Assembly: GCA_035549175.1 (NCBI GenBank)
Contig: DASZRL010000089.1
Location: 1 to 30,314, forward strand
Direction: 5' to 3'
DNA from: DASTSN01 sp035549175
Lineage (GTDB): Bacteria > Bacteroidota > Bacteroidia > Chitinophagales > Chitinophagaceae
DNA length: 30,314 nt
Positions 1 through 8,346 of this stretch are shown piece after piece. The first letter of the stretch is position 1; each line of letters starts with the position of its first letter. The position numbers and the translations under genes were made by a program. A model generated the notes under the pieces. It ran no database searches. It saw nothing but the letters and a program-made list of their open reading frames with translations, and was not told the origin of the DNA.

Positions 1-1155
1 CACCTTGCCGGTACCGTCAGGCTGGGCGTAGATCTGCTGCGGGCCGGCCTGGGTAACGGACTGGCTGTAGACCAGGCCGGTCTGAAGTGCCAGGCGGCCC
101 GACAGGCGGTAATCTGCCAACAGGCCCAGGCCCATGGCGGGTTGTTTCCGTTCCCGGCTTTCAATCTCTCTCCGGTCGTCATGCGGCCGTCCCGATCCGT
201 TGAAATCGGGTTCATCATCCAGCAGGCGATTGCCATACCATTCGCTGGCTCCCACCAGGCTGAGCGACCACCGCGACGCCAGCAGGTTTTTGCCGCGGAT
301 CACAGCAAGGAAACCCGATGCGTCCGGGCTGAATCGTGCGAAGGGGTGGGGAGGAGACACCATCAGCCTATCCAGCCCCGAGGCACCGGGAAAGGTAAGC
401 TGGGAAACCGGTTGCTGATCCTGTGTGTAGATCGGCTGCCCGGCCGGTCCTTGCGGATTCAATACGGAGGCATCCCGGGACGTTGGAGCCGGGCGGAAAA
501 AGGGGGAGAGGGAGGTGGACTGCTTGGCCAAGGCTAATGCATTCACGGTGTTCCGTTGTTTTGCCGGGGAACCCGGTAGTTGGGTTTCGATTTCACGGCC
601 AGTGCCCTGTACCGGGGAATGGGATGGCCGGACGCTAGGCGTGCTTGCGGCATCTGAAACTTGACGGCGGGCAGAGGCAGGTAGCTGACCAGTATGGTTA
701 CCTGCAAAAGAATCCGGACCAGTCCCTGTGGCTTCCGGTCGGGCCGCGGTGCGGGAGCCTTGCCGCATTTTCCCGGAATTAGCCGGGATGGTGAGCGATG
801 CGTCACCTGCCGGCGCCATGCTGCGGGCATCGGCGGATGCCGCCTGATTCTGCCCAGCGGTTGGATGGGTCTTTTGCAGACTACCCTGGGCCGGCGGGGA
901 CGTCTGCTGCACTTCTTCCCGCTCCCTGTTCTTTCCTGACCGGTTTGCCAGTTCATACAGGAGAAACGAGGCCAGCAGCAATAGCAGGATGGCGGCAACC
1001 CTCCGGGCTGCCCGGAATTTTTTCCGGTAGGTCAGGGCGTCCTTTCGGTCCAGGTCGGATTCCAGTCCTTCCCATACCTGGGGGGAAGGTGGCTCCTGGT
1101 GCCCTTCCAGCGCCTCTCGAAACAGGTCATCTATATGGTGTAAATCTTTATCCAT
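1..1155 (-). CDS. Membrane-anchored outer-membrane-barrel-like protein downstream of an ECF sigma factor (3' end outside window)
   Basis: An ATG at 1155 opens 385 codons with no stop before the window edge, so the C-terminus is missing. Residues 1-60 are charged and probably cytoplasmic (start MDKDLHHIDDLF). Residues about 67-82 form one hydrophobic segment (VAAILLLLLASFLLYELA). A long Ser/Pro/Ala/Gln-rich, low-complexity periplasmic linker follows to about residue 270. The visible end has alternating aromatic/polar strands (for example RWSLSLVGASEWY and LALQTGLVYSQS), as in PorT-type outer-membrane barrels. It starts 6 bp after the stop of the sigma factor gene and is almost certainly cotranscribed. 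Genes placed like this in Chitinophagaceae relatives are usually called outer membrane beta-barrel proteins. Its position and topology suggest it may act as an anti-sigma factor or sensor, but no anti-sigma domain is recognised; that role is inference. Confidence 0.75.
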   Translation of the reverse strand, partial: MDKDLHHIDDLFREALEGHQEPPSPQVWEGLESDLDRKDALTYRKKFRAARRVAAILLLLLASFLLYELANRSGKNREREEVQQTSPPAQGSLQKTHPTAGQNQAASADARSMAPAGDASLTIPANSGKMRQGSRTAARPEATGTGPDSFAGNHTGQLPASARRQVSDAASTPSVRPSHSPVQGTGREIETQLPGSPAKQRNTVNALALAKQSTSLSPFFRPAPTSRDASVLNPQGPAGQPIYTQDQQPVSQLTFPGASGLDRLMVSPPHPFARFSPDASGFLAVIRGKNLLASRWSLSLVGASEWYGNRLLDDEPDFNGSGRPHDDRREIESRERKQPAMGLGLLADYRLSGRLALQTGLVYSQSVTQAGPQQIYAQPDGTGKV

Positions 1156-1161
1156 AGGCGG

Positions 1162-1734
1162 TTACTTGTATCGTATGATTTTATTTCGGGCTCTCAGGGC
1201 CTTTTGTAACAGGGCGCGTGCGTCAAAGAGGTTGGACTTGGAGGTCCCCTCTGAAATACCCAGGGCCTCCGCAATTTCGCGATGCTTCATGCCTTCGAAT
1301 ACGTATAGGTTGAAGACCATCCGGTAGCCGGCGGGTAGTTCCTGGATCAGCTGAAGTAATTCCTTGGCTTCCAGGACAGCATAGGAGTCCTCGCCCTGGG
1401 AGGGCAATTCAGGGGCCTCGTCCAGGTGAATCACAGGTGCCAGCGCGGATTTGCTGCGATACCGCAGCAGGGCACAATTCACCATGATGCGGCGGATCCA
1501 GCCTTCCAGGGAACCGGAACCCCGGAACTGGTGCAGGTACGTGAATGCCCGGAGAAATCCCTCATGCATGATTTCTTCGGCTTCCTCCCTGTTTTTGGCA
1601 TACCGCATACAGACCCCGAACATTTTGGGCGCAAAACGCGCGTACAGGCCTGACTGGGCCATACGTTCCCCCGCCAGGCATCCTTTGATAAGTTGCTGCT
1701 CCGATTCAGGCAATAGATCGCGTCTTTCAGGCAT
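1162..1734 (-). CDS. ECF-type RNA polymerase sigma factor (sigma-70 family)
   Basis: 190 residues, the usual size for an ECF sigma factor with only regions 2 and 4. Region 2 covers about residues 25-95: the FAPKMFGVCMRYAKNREEAE stretch, then GFLRAFTYLHQFRG and a WIRRIMVNCALLRYR DNA-melting/-10 segment. Region 4 covers about 130-185 and has the helix-turn-helix HREIAEALGISEGTSKSNLF that would read a -35 element. It should direct core RNA polymerase to a small regulon, probably including its own operon. The next gene starts 6 bp after its TAA stop and encodes a membrane-anchored barrel protein, the likely partner. No convincing Bacteroidota promoter was found in the 146 bp upstream (1735-1880). 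The ATG at 1734 gives the expected N-terminal length. Confidence 0.9.
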   Translation of the reverse strand: MPERRDLLPESEQQLIKGCLAGERMAQSGLYARFAPKMFGVCMRYAKNREEAEEIMHEGFLRAFTYLHQFRGSGSLEGWIRRIMVNCALLRYRSKSALAPVIHLDEAPELPSQGEDSYAVLEAKELLQLIQELPAGYRMVFNLYVFEGMKHREIAEALGISEGTSKSNLFDARALLQKALRARNKIIRYK

Positions 1735-1880
1735 AGATATACTGAAATGGAACGATGGTTGGGTGGAAAACTACGTTGTTGGGATTGAAGCGGTTCCCGA
1801 AGGAGCCGTGAAAGTAGGGAGGGCAGCCGGCAGATGGCGCAGGCGGCCCGTTTAATTTTTGTTAATGCCTGGAGATCACC

Positions 1881-4271
1881 CTAGTTGCGGACCGGTTTAC
1901 CTCCCTTCAGGACGCTCTGCATGCGTTCCAGGGTTTTCTTTTCCCCGCATAGTGAGAGAAAGGCTTCCCGTTCCAGGTCCAGCAGGTACTGTTCGGAAAC
2001 GAGGCTCTGTTCCGTCAGGTCACCCCCGCACATGACATAGGCCAGTTTCCGGGCAACCACGACGTCATGATCCGTAGCGTAATTGCCACGCCACATGCCA
2101 TTGATGCCGGCATAGAGCGCACCCAGGCCGGTCCGGCCCAGCACGCGGATATCGGTACGGGGAACGGGCGTCACATACCCGCTGTCGGCCATCTCCAGCA
2201 CGGACCGCTTCGCCTCGGCAATACGGCGTCCCGGGTTCATGACGATTTCATCGTGCCCCTTCCGGTAGATGCCGAGCCGGAACCCTTCATGCGCCGAGGT
2301 ACCCACCTTCGCTGTGGCAATCGTGAAGAACCGGTTTTTCAGGGTGATGGTTTCCGGTTCATCCTCGTGCATTTCGTCAGAGGCCCTGAGCACGAATTCC
2401 TTGGTCCCGCCTCCCCCGGGGATCAGGCCCACCCCCAGTTCGACCAGCCCGGTATAGGTTTCGGCGGCCGGACAACATTTATCGGAATGCAGGCTCAGTT
2501 CGCAGGCGCCGCCCAGCGCCAGGCCATGCGGGGCTGTCACCACGGGAATCGAGGAATACCGGGCGCGCATCATGGTTTGCTGGAACATCCGGACCGCCAG
2601 GTCCAGCTCCTCATACTCCTGTTCAATGGCCAGCATGAAAATCAGCCCGATATTGGCTCCTGCGGAGAAATTGGCTCCTTCGTTGGCAATGACAAGGCCC
2701 CGGTAGCCGGTTTCGGCCTTGTCAATGGCGGCCTGAATGCCACTGAGCACATCCCCGCCGATGCTGTTCATTTTGGTGGACCATTCCAGCCCCAGCACCT
2801 CGTCGCCCAGATCATAGACGCGGCAACTTCCGTTTTGCCAGACGAGTTTGTCGCGGTGGTTGCTCATAACCAGGAAGGCGGTCCCGGAGCCGGTATCGCC
2901 CGGCAGTTCATACGCGCCGGATTTCGGGGAATAGCAGAGTCGTTTTCCCTGCTCGATCCGGTAAAAGGAACCATGGCCTTTGGCCAGCATGTCCTGCACC
3001 CAGGCGGCAACAGGGAAGCCGGCCTCCTGCATGGCTTTGACGGTAGCGGCTACTCCCAGGACATCCCAGCTTTCAAAGGCACCGATTTCCCAGCCAAACC
3101 CGGCCATCATGGCATCGTCCACGCGGTAGGGTTCGTCGCTGATTTCGGGTATCCGGTGGCTGATATAGGAAAATAGACCGTAATGAAAGCGGCGATAGAA
3201 TTCGCCTGCCTTATCCTGGGCTGCACAAAGCAGGCGCAGGCGCTGCCGCAAATCTTCCACCGGCTTGGCAGCTTCCAGACTGCCAAAGGAAGCCTTGCGC
3301 CGCGGACCGTATTCCAGCGTACCCAGGTTCAGTACCTGTATTTCTTTTTCCCCTTTGGGTCCGGGAGGCATTTTTTTGAAAAATCCCTGGCCCGTCTTGT
3401 CGCCCAGCCAGTTATTTTGAACCATGCGGTCCAGCCAGGCGGGGATACGGAACCGGTCGCGGGCTTCATCCGAGGGACAATTATCGTAAACACCGCGGGC
3501 GACCTTGACCAGCGTGTCAATGCCCACGACATCGGCGGTGCGGAAGGTGGCTGATTTGGGTCGCCCGATCACCGGCCCGGTAAGGGCATCCACCTCGTCA
3601 ATGGTCAGGCCCAGCTGGTCCACCAGGCCAAAGATGGCCATGATCCCGTAGACGCCGATGCGGTTGGCGATAAAGGCGGGCGTGTCCTTGCAAAGCACGG
3701 TGGTTTTACCCAGGTACAGATCGCCGTAGTGGAGCAGAAAGGCAACGACTTCAGGATCCGTTTCGGCGGTGGGTATGATCTCCAGTAAACGCAGGTATCT
3801 CGGCGGATTGAAAAAATGCGTTCCGCAGAAATGGCGCCGGAAGTCATCCGACCTGCCTTCGGACATCAGGTGTATGGGAATGCCGGATGTATTAGAGCTG
3901 ACCAGGGTACCGGGTTTCCGGTATTTCTCGACCTGGTCAAATAACTGTTTTTTGATATCCAGGCGCTCCACGACCACCTCGATGACCCAGTCGCAGCCAG
4001 CTATGTCGGCCATGTTGTCCTCAAAATTTCCGGTGCGGATGCGCCTGGCAACCTCGGGTTCGAACACCGGGGAGGGACTGGATTTCAGGGCAGCTGCCAG
4101 GGAATCCTGGACGATTTTGTTCCGAACCTTCGGATCCGTACTCTGGCGGGCCTCCGCAGGCACCATATCCAGTAAAAGCACCTGCAGGCCGATGCCTGCG
4201 AAGTGGCAGGCGATCCGGGATCCCATGACACCGCTTCCGAGCACCGCCACCTTGTTGATCTTTCTTTTCAT
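1881..4271 (-). CDS. fadN: Bifunctional 3-hydroxyacyl-CoA dehydrogenase / enoyl-CoA hydratase (beta-oxidation)
   Basis: 796 residues, with the dehydrogenase first and the crotonase domain last, the order of Bacillus FadN and the reverse of E. coli FadB. It should hydrate enoyl-CoA and oxidise L-3-hydroxyacyl-CoA with NAD+ in the cytoplasm. The NAD-binding loop GSGVMG is at residues 12-17, SNTSG at 126-130, the catalytic-His motif HFFNP at 152-156 and KDTPAFIANR at 195-204. A second dehydrogenase-type helical domain runs to about 430. The crotonase part has the oxyanion-hole loop FSAGAN (535-540), GGACE with the first catalytic Glu (E591), and E611 before GGGGT, so both acid/base glutamates are present. 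Bacteroidota often place a thiolase, an acyl-CoA dehydrogenase and a MarR regulator beside this gene; none is seen here. The next gene upstream is divergent. A palindrome about 75 bp upstream of the start may be its operator. Confidence 0.92.
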   Translation of the reverse strand: MKRKINKVAVLGSGVMGSRIACHFAGIGLQVLLLDMVPAEARQSTDPKVRNKIVQDSLAAALKSSPSPVFEPEVARRIRTGNFEDNMADIAGCDWVIEVVVERLDIKKQLFDQVEKYRKPGTLVSSNTSGIPIHLMSEGRSDDFRRHFCGTHFFNPPRYLRLLEIIPTAETDPEVVAFLLHYGDLYLGKTTVLCKDTPAFIANRIGVYGIMAIFGLVDQLGLTIDEVDALTGPVIGRPKSATFRTADVVGIDTLVKVARGVYDNCPSDEARDRFRIPAWLDRMVQNNWLGDKTGQGFFKKMPPGPKGEKEIQVLNLGTLEYGPRRKASFGSLEAAKPVEDLRQRLRLLCAAQDKAGEFYRRFHYGLFSYISHRIPEISDEPYRVDDAMMAGFGWEIGAFESWDVLGVAATVKAMQEAGFPVAAWVQDMLAKGHGSFYRIEQGKRLCYSPKSGAYELPGDTGSGTAFLVMSNHRDKLVWQNGSCRVYDLGDEVLGLEWSTKMNSIGGDVLSGIQAAIDKAETGYRGLVIANEGANFSAGANIGLIFMLAIEQEYEELDLAVRMFQQTMMRARYSSIPVVTAPHGLALGGACELSLHSDKCCPAAETYTGLVELGVGLIPGGGGTKEFVLRASDEMHEDEPETITLKNRFFTIATAKVGTSAHEGFRLGIYRKGHDEIVMNPGRRIAEAKRSVLEMADSGYVTPVPRTDIRVLGRTGLGALYAGINGMWRGNYATDHDVVVARKLAYVMCGGDLTEQSLVSEQYLLDLEREAFLSLCGEKKTLERMQSVLKGGKPVRN

Positions 4272-4338
4272 CGCGCGTAATTTGACTGGCCGTGCCGGGT
4301 GGGACTACATCCCGCCATAAACGGCTCTTTCAATTAGT

Positions 4339-4352
4339 TAGTTATGCAACTA
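4339..4352. promoter_or_regulatory. Candidate operator palindrome upstream of fadN
   Basis: TAGTTATGCAACTA is an inverted repeat (TAGTT / AACTA around ATGC) in the 206-bp divergent region between fadN and the glycerate kinase gene, centred about 75 bp upstream of the fadN start. It is preceded by a partial copy (TTAGTTAGTTA). Its size and symmetry suit a MarR-type or other dimeric regulator, and fatty-acid degradation genes in this phylum often have a MarR regulator. No regulator gene is in the window, so the assignment is inference. Confidence 0.35.
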
Positions 4353-4477
4353 TTTACCTGTGAAGATAATAAATTCAGGGTAGCCACCGTATTAAAATTT
4401 AAGGGCCCTGAAAGAACTGCCGGAAGGCCCGGACCGACGGGCGTCCTGCCCTCTTTTTTGTAGCTTGCCTTCCATTC

Positions 4478-5833
4478 ATGCACCACGATGCGCTGGATAT
4501 TTACCGGGCCGGCCTGGACGCCATACAACCCGCCAAGTTAGTGCCGCCATTCCTGCGGCGCAGGGATCACCGGCTGCTGGCAGGCGACCAGGTCTTCGAT
4601 CCCCGAGAACAGGGGAGCATCTTCCTGGTCAGCGCCGGTAAAGCGGCCGCCTCCATGGCCGCAGCTGCCCTCCCTGTCCTTGGAGAGGACCTGGCCGAAG
4701 GGCTGGTGGTCTGTCCCTACGGATATGGACTGCCGCTGGAGGATCCCCGGGTTGTCTGCTTGGAGGCGGCCCATCCGGTACCAGACAGCCAGGGCCAGGC
4801 TGCTGCCGGCCGGATCCTGACCTGCGTTCGCCGGGCCGGCCCGGAAGATCTGGTCCTGGTGCTGCTCAGCGGCGGCGCATCGGCGCTGATTGCCGATCCC
4901 CCGCCGGGCCTGGACCTGGAAGGCCTGCAGGAGGTATTCCGGGTCCTGCTGCGGAGCGGGGCAGATATTAGGGAAATAAACGTGGTGCGCAAGCATCTGT
5001 CGTTCCTAAAGGGTGGGCAGCTGGCACGTGCCTGCTGGCCTGCCCGGATCATAACCCTGGTCCTCAGCGATGTGGTCGGGGACCCGCTGGATGTGATTGC
5101 CAGCGGTCCCACAGTGCCGGATACGAGCACGTTTGCGGATGCCCGGGCCGTATTGGAAAAATACCGGTTGTGGGAACGGATTCCGGCCTCGGCCCGGGAT
5201 TGGCTGACGCGCGGCCTGCAGGGGCAGGTACCGGCGACGGCAGGCCCGGAAGAGCCGGGTTTTGCGCAGACCTTCAACTACCTGATCGGGAACAACCGGA
5301 CGGCGCTGGAAGCTGCCGCGCGAAAGGCCACCCGGATGGGATATACCACCCGGATCCTGACGGATAGCCTGCAGGGAGAGGCCAGCCTCCGGGGCAGCGA
5401 ACTGGCCAGGGAACTGCTGGCCTACCGGGGGCCCCGGCCCGCCTGTCTGCTGGCCGGCGGGGAAACCACGGTCACGGTCCGGGGGAACGGCCGGGGCGGA
5501 CGTAACCAGGAACTGGTTGCCGGGGCCCTCCGGGAATTCATGGCCAGCAGCCTTTCCCCCGAAAAAATACCGGTGCTGCTTTCTGCCGGCACCGACGGGG
5601 CGGATGGCCCGACGGATGCGGCAGGAGGCTGGGTAGATGGTGAGGTGATAGAGCGGGTCCGTTCGCTGGACCTTCAGCCTGAGTCATTCCTGGAGCACAA
5701 TGATTGCTACAACCTGCTAAGCAGGGCGGGAGGGTTGTTGATTACAGGGCCTACCCGCACCAATGTTATGGACCTGGTGGTGGGGCTTATTCCCGGAAAC
5801 CTGCCGGCAGGCGGACCGCCTGCCGGATCCTAG
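4478..5833 (+). CDS. Glycerate 2-kinase, MOFRL family
   Basis: 451 residues, the normal length for class II (MOFRL-type) glycerate kinases (GckA/TtuD-like). The enzyme phosphorylates D-glycerate to 2-phosphoglycerate with ATP, feeding lower glycolysis. The N-terminal Rossmann-like domain contains SAGKAAASMA (about residues 52-61), AHPVPD (about 98-103) and the LLSGGASALIADP loop. REINVVRKHLS and LSDVVGDPLDVIASGPTVPD are also strongly conserved in the family. The C-terminal MOFRL domain carries GGETTVTVRGNGRGGRNQE and SAGTDGADGPTDAAGGW. The ATG at 4478 gives the usual family N-terminus. The gene stands alone on the plus strand; its TAG stop overlaps the TAG stop of the convergent barrel gene within one CTAG. 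Confidence 0.93.
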   Translation: MHHDALDIYRAGLDAIQPAKLVPPFLRRRDHRLLAGDQVFDPREQGSIFLVSAGKAAASMAAAALPVLGEDLAEGLVVCPYGYGLPLEDPRVVCLEAAHPVPDSQGQAAAGRILTCVRRAGPEDLVLVLLSGGASALIADPPPGLDLEGLQEVFRVLLRSGADIREINVVRKHLSFLKGGQLARACWPARIITLVLSDVVGDPLDVIASGPTVPDTSTFADARAVLEKYRLWERIPASARDWLTRGLQGQVPATAGPEEPGFAQTFNYLIGNNRTALEAAARKATRMGYTTRILTDSLQGEASLRGSELARELLAYRGPRPACLLAGGETTVTVRGNGRGGRNQELVAGALREFMASSLSPEKIPVLLSAGTDGADGPTDAAGGWVDGEVIERVRSLDLQPESFLEHNDCYNLLSRAGGLLITGPTRTNVMDLVVGLIPGNLPAGGPPAGS

Positions 5834-6738
5834 CCATGCCTCTTTTTCAATTGAAAAGTCCGCGACAGGTTGAATCCGAACTGGATATCTCCCTTGGCCC
5901 AGTCGTTGGTTGTTTCAGTCAGGAAGGCCCGCTCATTCATACCCGCTGCATTGGTGAAATGAAGCTGGAAGACGTGTCCGCCGGTTTCAATATCAAAACC
6001 CACGGACAGGGGATTATGGGTTTTGAGGGTATTGCTGTACTGGTTGGGATTGATCCGGTAATAATAATCAAAGGTGAAGGACACCCTCCGGCTGATCCGG
6101 ATCCGGCCGCCCACGCCCACGGCAAACAGGTCACTGGGATCATGCAGAATCGAATCGACCAGGTTCCGGTGCAGGATGGTGGGAGAGACTTCCAGGCTGA
6201 TCCCTTCGCTCAGTTTGCTGCCAAGGATCAGCTGTCCATAATAGGCCAGCCGGGAACTGAAATAATTTTTCACGGTGGGATCCGGCCATTTCAGGGTCTG
6301 CAGGGTTGACCCCCCCACGGCTACCAGGGAAAAAGGGAGGGCACCCGGGCCCCTGGCCTGCCGGATCAACCGGTACTTGAGAAATCCGTCAAACTCTTTT
6401 TTATTGGTACTCCTTCCCACTCCGGCCATCAGGTTTTTGGTGATACCGAAATCGAATGATAGCCGCATGGTGGCCTGATCCAGGCCGAAGAACTGGTATC
6501 CTCCCTGGTTGACATTGCCGAAGCGGTGCAGGATCCGGAAATCCATGGTGCCCGGCTTGAGCATTTCCATGCTGTGACTCATTATCACCCGGGGGGATTT
6601 GAAGGCGTACTCCACGTATTCCTTCTTGGGTTTGTCCTGGTCGACCAGGTTAAGCAGGTCCGGCTGGTCCTGGCTGAAGGCAGGCCGGGCGGCAAAAAGC
6701 AGCATAAGCAGGACCAGGAAGTGGTAGCAGGCTTTCAT
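5830..6738 (-). CDS. DUF5777-like outer-membrane beta-barrel protein
   Basis: 302 residues with a clear signal peptide (FLVLLMLLFAARPAFSQ, cleavage about residue 22). The mature protein is a run of amphipathic strands with alternating aromatic residues, e.g. RLSFDFGITKNLMAGVG, RLAYYGQLILGSKL and VSFTFDYYYRINPNQY. It ends in a strand-like IQFGFNLSRTFQLKKRHG. Early motifs (FKSPRVIMSHSMEMLKPG, then DFRILHRFGN) match what I recall of the Bacteroidota DUF5777 barrel family, whose function is not established. It is the last gene of a same-strand group with YceI, OB-fold and two cytochrome c lipoprotein genes, 56 bp after the YceI gene. That context suggests an outer-membrane component of an envelope redox or transport system (inference). 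Confidence 0.8.
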   Translation of the reverse strand: MKACYHFLVLLMLLFAARPAFSQDQPDLLNLVDQDKPKKEYVEYAFKSPRVIMSHSMEMLKPGTMDFRILHRFGNVNQGGYQFFGLDQATMRLSFDFGITKNLMAGVGRSTNKKEFDGFLKYRLIRQARGPGALPFSLVAVGGSTLQTLKWPDPTVKNYFSSRLAYYGQLILGSKLSEGISLEVSPTILHRNLVDSILHDPSDLFAVGVGGRIRISRRVSFTFDYYYRINPNQYSNTLKTHNPLSVGFDIETGGHVFQLHFTNAAGMNERAFLTETTNDWAKGDIQFGFNLSRTFQLKKRHG

Positions 6739-6794
6739 GATAGAATCGGTCTGGGGCAGTCGTCCCGCAGGGTGCGGCTGCCGGTTAGTAGGTT

Positions 6795-7370
6795 TTAGTT
6801 TTTAAGCGGTTCCAGGGCTCCCTCCACGGAAATGTCCACGGAGTTGGAGATCTTGTCACTGACCACCGAGGGAATCGCAATTTTGTAATCGGATAAAAGG
6901 ATGGTAAAGGTTGCCGCCAGGCTGGGTTTTCCTCCCTTGATGAGGATCGTTCCGTTTGCCTCCACGGGCCTGGATTCCCCATGAATCTGCAGCGTACCCT
7001 TTACGTGGGCCGGGTAGCTGCCGTCCTTGCCGTAATGGATATCCGCATTGTTTATAACCTGGCCCCTGAATTCGGAACGGGGGAACCGGTCACTCTCTAC
7101 ATAATTTTCATTGAAGTGCTCCTGCATGAGGGCCTTGGCGAATTCGAAACCCTTCATCAGTACGGCAAACTGTACCTGGCCTGACTGGGTATCCAGCACG
7201 CAGGTGCCGCTTTTGTTGGTCGCTTCCACTTTTTCCAGCGGCGATTTGGTACACTGGAAAAATAGTTTAGCCGATTTGGTGTAATACCTGCCCTGGGCAT
7301 GGGAAAGGCTTCCGAATGCCAGCAGGCTGCCGAGCACCAGGTGACGGATTGTTTTCAGGGAAATGGCCAT
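6795..7370 (-). CDS. Secreted YceI-family protein (lipocalin-like)
   Basis: 191 residues from the ATG at 7370. This start was chosen over the in-frame ATG at 7400 because it gives a clean signal peptide (MAISLKTIRHLVLGSLLAFG, cleavage after SHA about residue 25) and does not overlap the upstream gene, whose stop is at 7375-7377. The body matches the YceI fold: YYTKSAKLFFQCTKSPLEKV, VQFAVLMKGFEFAKALMQEH, then FNENYVESDRFPRSEFRG and a final beta strand pair (KIAIPSVVSDKISNSVDISV). YceI proteins are periplasmic barrels that bind isoprenoid or other amphipathic ligands in structurally studied members. Two Cys (about 40 and 57 of the precursor) could form a disulfide. It sits 4 bp after the OB-fold gene, so translational coupling is likely. 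Confidence 0.88.
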   Translation of the reverse strand: MAISLKTIRHLVLGSLLAFGSLSHAQGRYYTKSAKLFFQCTKSPLEKVEATNKSGTCVLDTQSGQVQFAVLMKGFEFAKALMQEHFNENYVESDRFPRSEFRGQVINNADIHYGKDGSYPAHVKGTLQIHGESRPVEANGTILIKGGKPSLAATFTILLSDYKIAIPSVVSDKISNSVDISVEGALEPLKN

Positions 7371-7374
7371 ATCG

Positions 7375-7836
7375 TTATGGTTTTTTATTGCTGATGACAC
7401 AGCGGTTTAAAATAACATCAGACCCCAGCAGCGGATCCTGGTTGAATCCCGTAAAGGCCCCCTGTATGGTTACGGTGGCACCTGTTGCCAGGCCGGCAAG
7501 GCCCTTCTGGTGCATGGTATCCATGGCGCAGCGGACGGATGACATGCCATCCGGGTTACCCAACGCAATAGTGTAATAGCCTTTTTCATCGCGGGAAATC
7601 TCCTTGATGGAGCCGGTAACGGCGATGACATAGTCCTTCTTGGCCAGGAGTTCCCGTTCGGCCGCCTGGCCGCCGGTTTCCATTTTCCGGATCAGGTCGC
7701 CCGCGCTGATTTGCAGGTCGGCGCGCACATGCCCGAGATCCGCATTTTTCCGGGTATACTCATGGAGCCCGTAGACTCCCCCGGCGATAACCAGCAGGGC
7801 GGTAAGGGAAAAGAAAATGGTCTTTCTGTGTTTCAT
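7375..7836 (-). CDS. Membrane-anchored OB-fold protein (tRNA_anti-like family)
   Basis: 153 residues from the ATG at 7836. An in-frame ATG at 7953 would add 39 unlikely residues before the signal anchor. Residues 3-24 (HRKTIFFSLTALLVIAGGVYGL) are a signal peptide or membrane anchor; the rest would be periplasmic. The C-terminal 90 residues look like the OB-fold tRNA_anti-like family common in Bacteroidota: KDYVIAVTGSIKEISRDEKG, YYTIALG, SSVRCAM, then GATVTIQGAFTGFN and VILNRCVISN. Two Cys in the last third match the usual positions as I recall them. Despite the family name, extracytoplasmic members have no demonstrated tRNA role. The gene lies between a cytochrome c lipoprotein gene (117 bp upstream) and yceI (4 bp downstream). 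Confidence 0.72.
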   Translation of the reverse strand: MKHRKTIFFSLTALLVIAGGVYGLHEYTRKNADLGHVRADLQISAGDLIRKMETGGQAAERELLAKKDYVIAVTGSIKEISRDEKGYYTIALGNPDGMSSVRCAMDTMHQKGLAGLATGATVTIQGAFTGFNQDPLLGSDVILNRCVISNKKP

Positions 7837-7953
7837 AACAAATGGTTTACTGGTCAGGTAATGGGGCCAGGCTGACTGGGCTTCCCGTAATAGACCGGCC
7901 TCCCGCCTTCTCATCGTAACCGGAAGGGCCCGGGTGGCCTGGCCCCTGGTCAA

Positions 7954-8343
7954 TTAGTTATTTACAGCTCCGCCGCGGATCCAGGCACTCACCTTTTTCA
8001 GATCGCAGCGGCTCATCTTATTCCCGCCCAGGGGCATGGCGATATAGCCGGGCTGCTGGCTGATACTGCCATACAAGCGGCCATTGTCCACATAGGTTTT
8101 GACGCCGGTATAATGATCCAGTGAAATATTACCTCCCGCTGACGCGGACCCGCCATGGCAGGTAAGGCAGCCGTTATGGGTCAGGATCGATACAATGGTC
8201 TGGGAGTAGGATATATTGCTCGTGTCACAGGTGCCGGTAGCGGGATACAACTGTTCCTTGATGTCATAATAGCAGCCGCTGAACGCCAGGGCCAGTGTCA
8301 GGCCGCCCGCTAGCAGGAAGGATAATTGGTTTCTTAGTCGCAT
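7954..8343 (-). CDS. Monoheme cytochrome c-like lipoprotein
   Basis: 129 residues. The signal peptide ends in a lipobox, AFSGC, so Cys24 is probably lipidated. One heme-attachment motif, CLTCH (residues 59-63), follows a helix (SQTIVSILTHNG), and Met103 in IAMPLGGNKM is a plausible distal ligand. Cys39 and Cys113 could form an additional disulfide. The protein aligns by eye with the C-terminal half of the diheme protein encoded just upstream (shared CD opening, GGxxxL spacing, MPLxGNK, WIxxGAxNN ending), so the two arose by duplication. The gene starts 3 bp after that gene's stop. Likely role: single-electron carrier tethered to an envelope membrane. Confidence 0.85.
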   Translation of the reverse strand: MRLRNQLSFLLAGGLTLALAFSGCYYDIKEQLYPATGTCDTSNISYSQTIVSILTHNGCLTCHGGSASAGGNISLDHYTGVKTYVDNGRLYGSISQQPGYIAMPLGGNKMSRCDLKKVSAWIRGGAVNN

Positions 8344-8346
8344 GAA

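Noticed and set aside
1735..1880. Possible promoter TAGTTTTC for the sigma factor at 1734
   Set aside because: One mismatch in the -7 box and no TTTG at the right distance; not distinguishable from chance.
2067..3176. A 369-codon open frame antisense to fadN
   Set aside because: Lies wholly inside the recognised beta-oxidation enzyme and has no family motif.
7837..7953. N-terminal extension of the OB-fold protein to an ATG at 7953
   Set aside because: It would put 39 polar, Arg-rich residues before a clear signal anchor; the start at 7836 is better.
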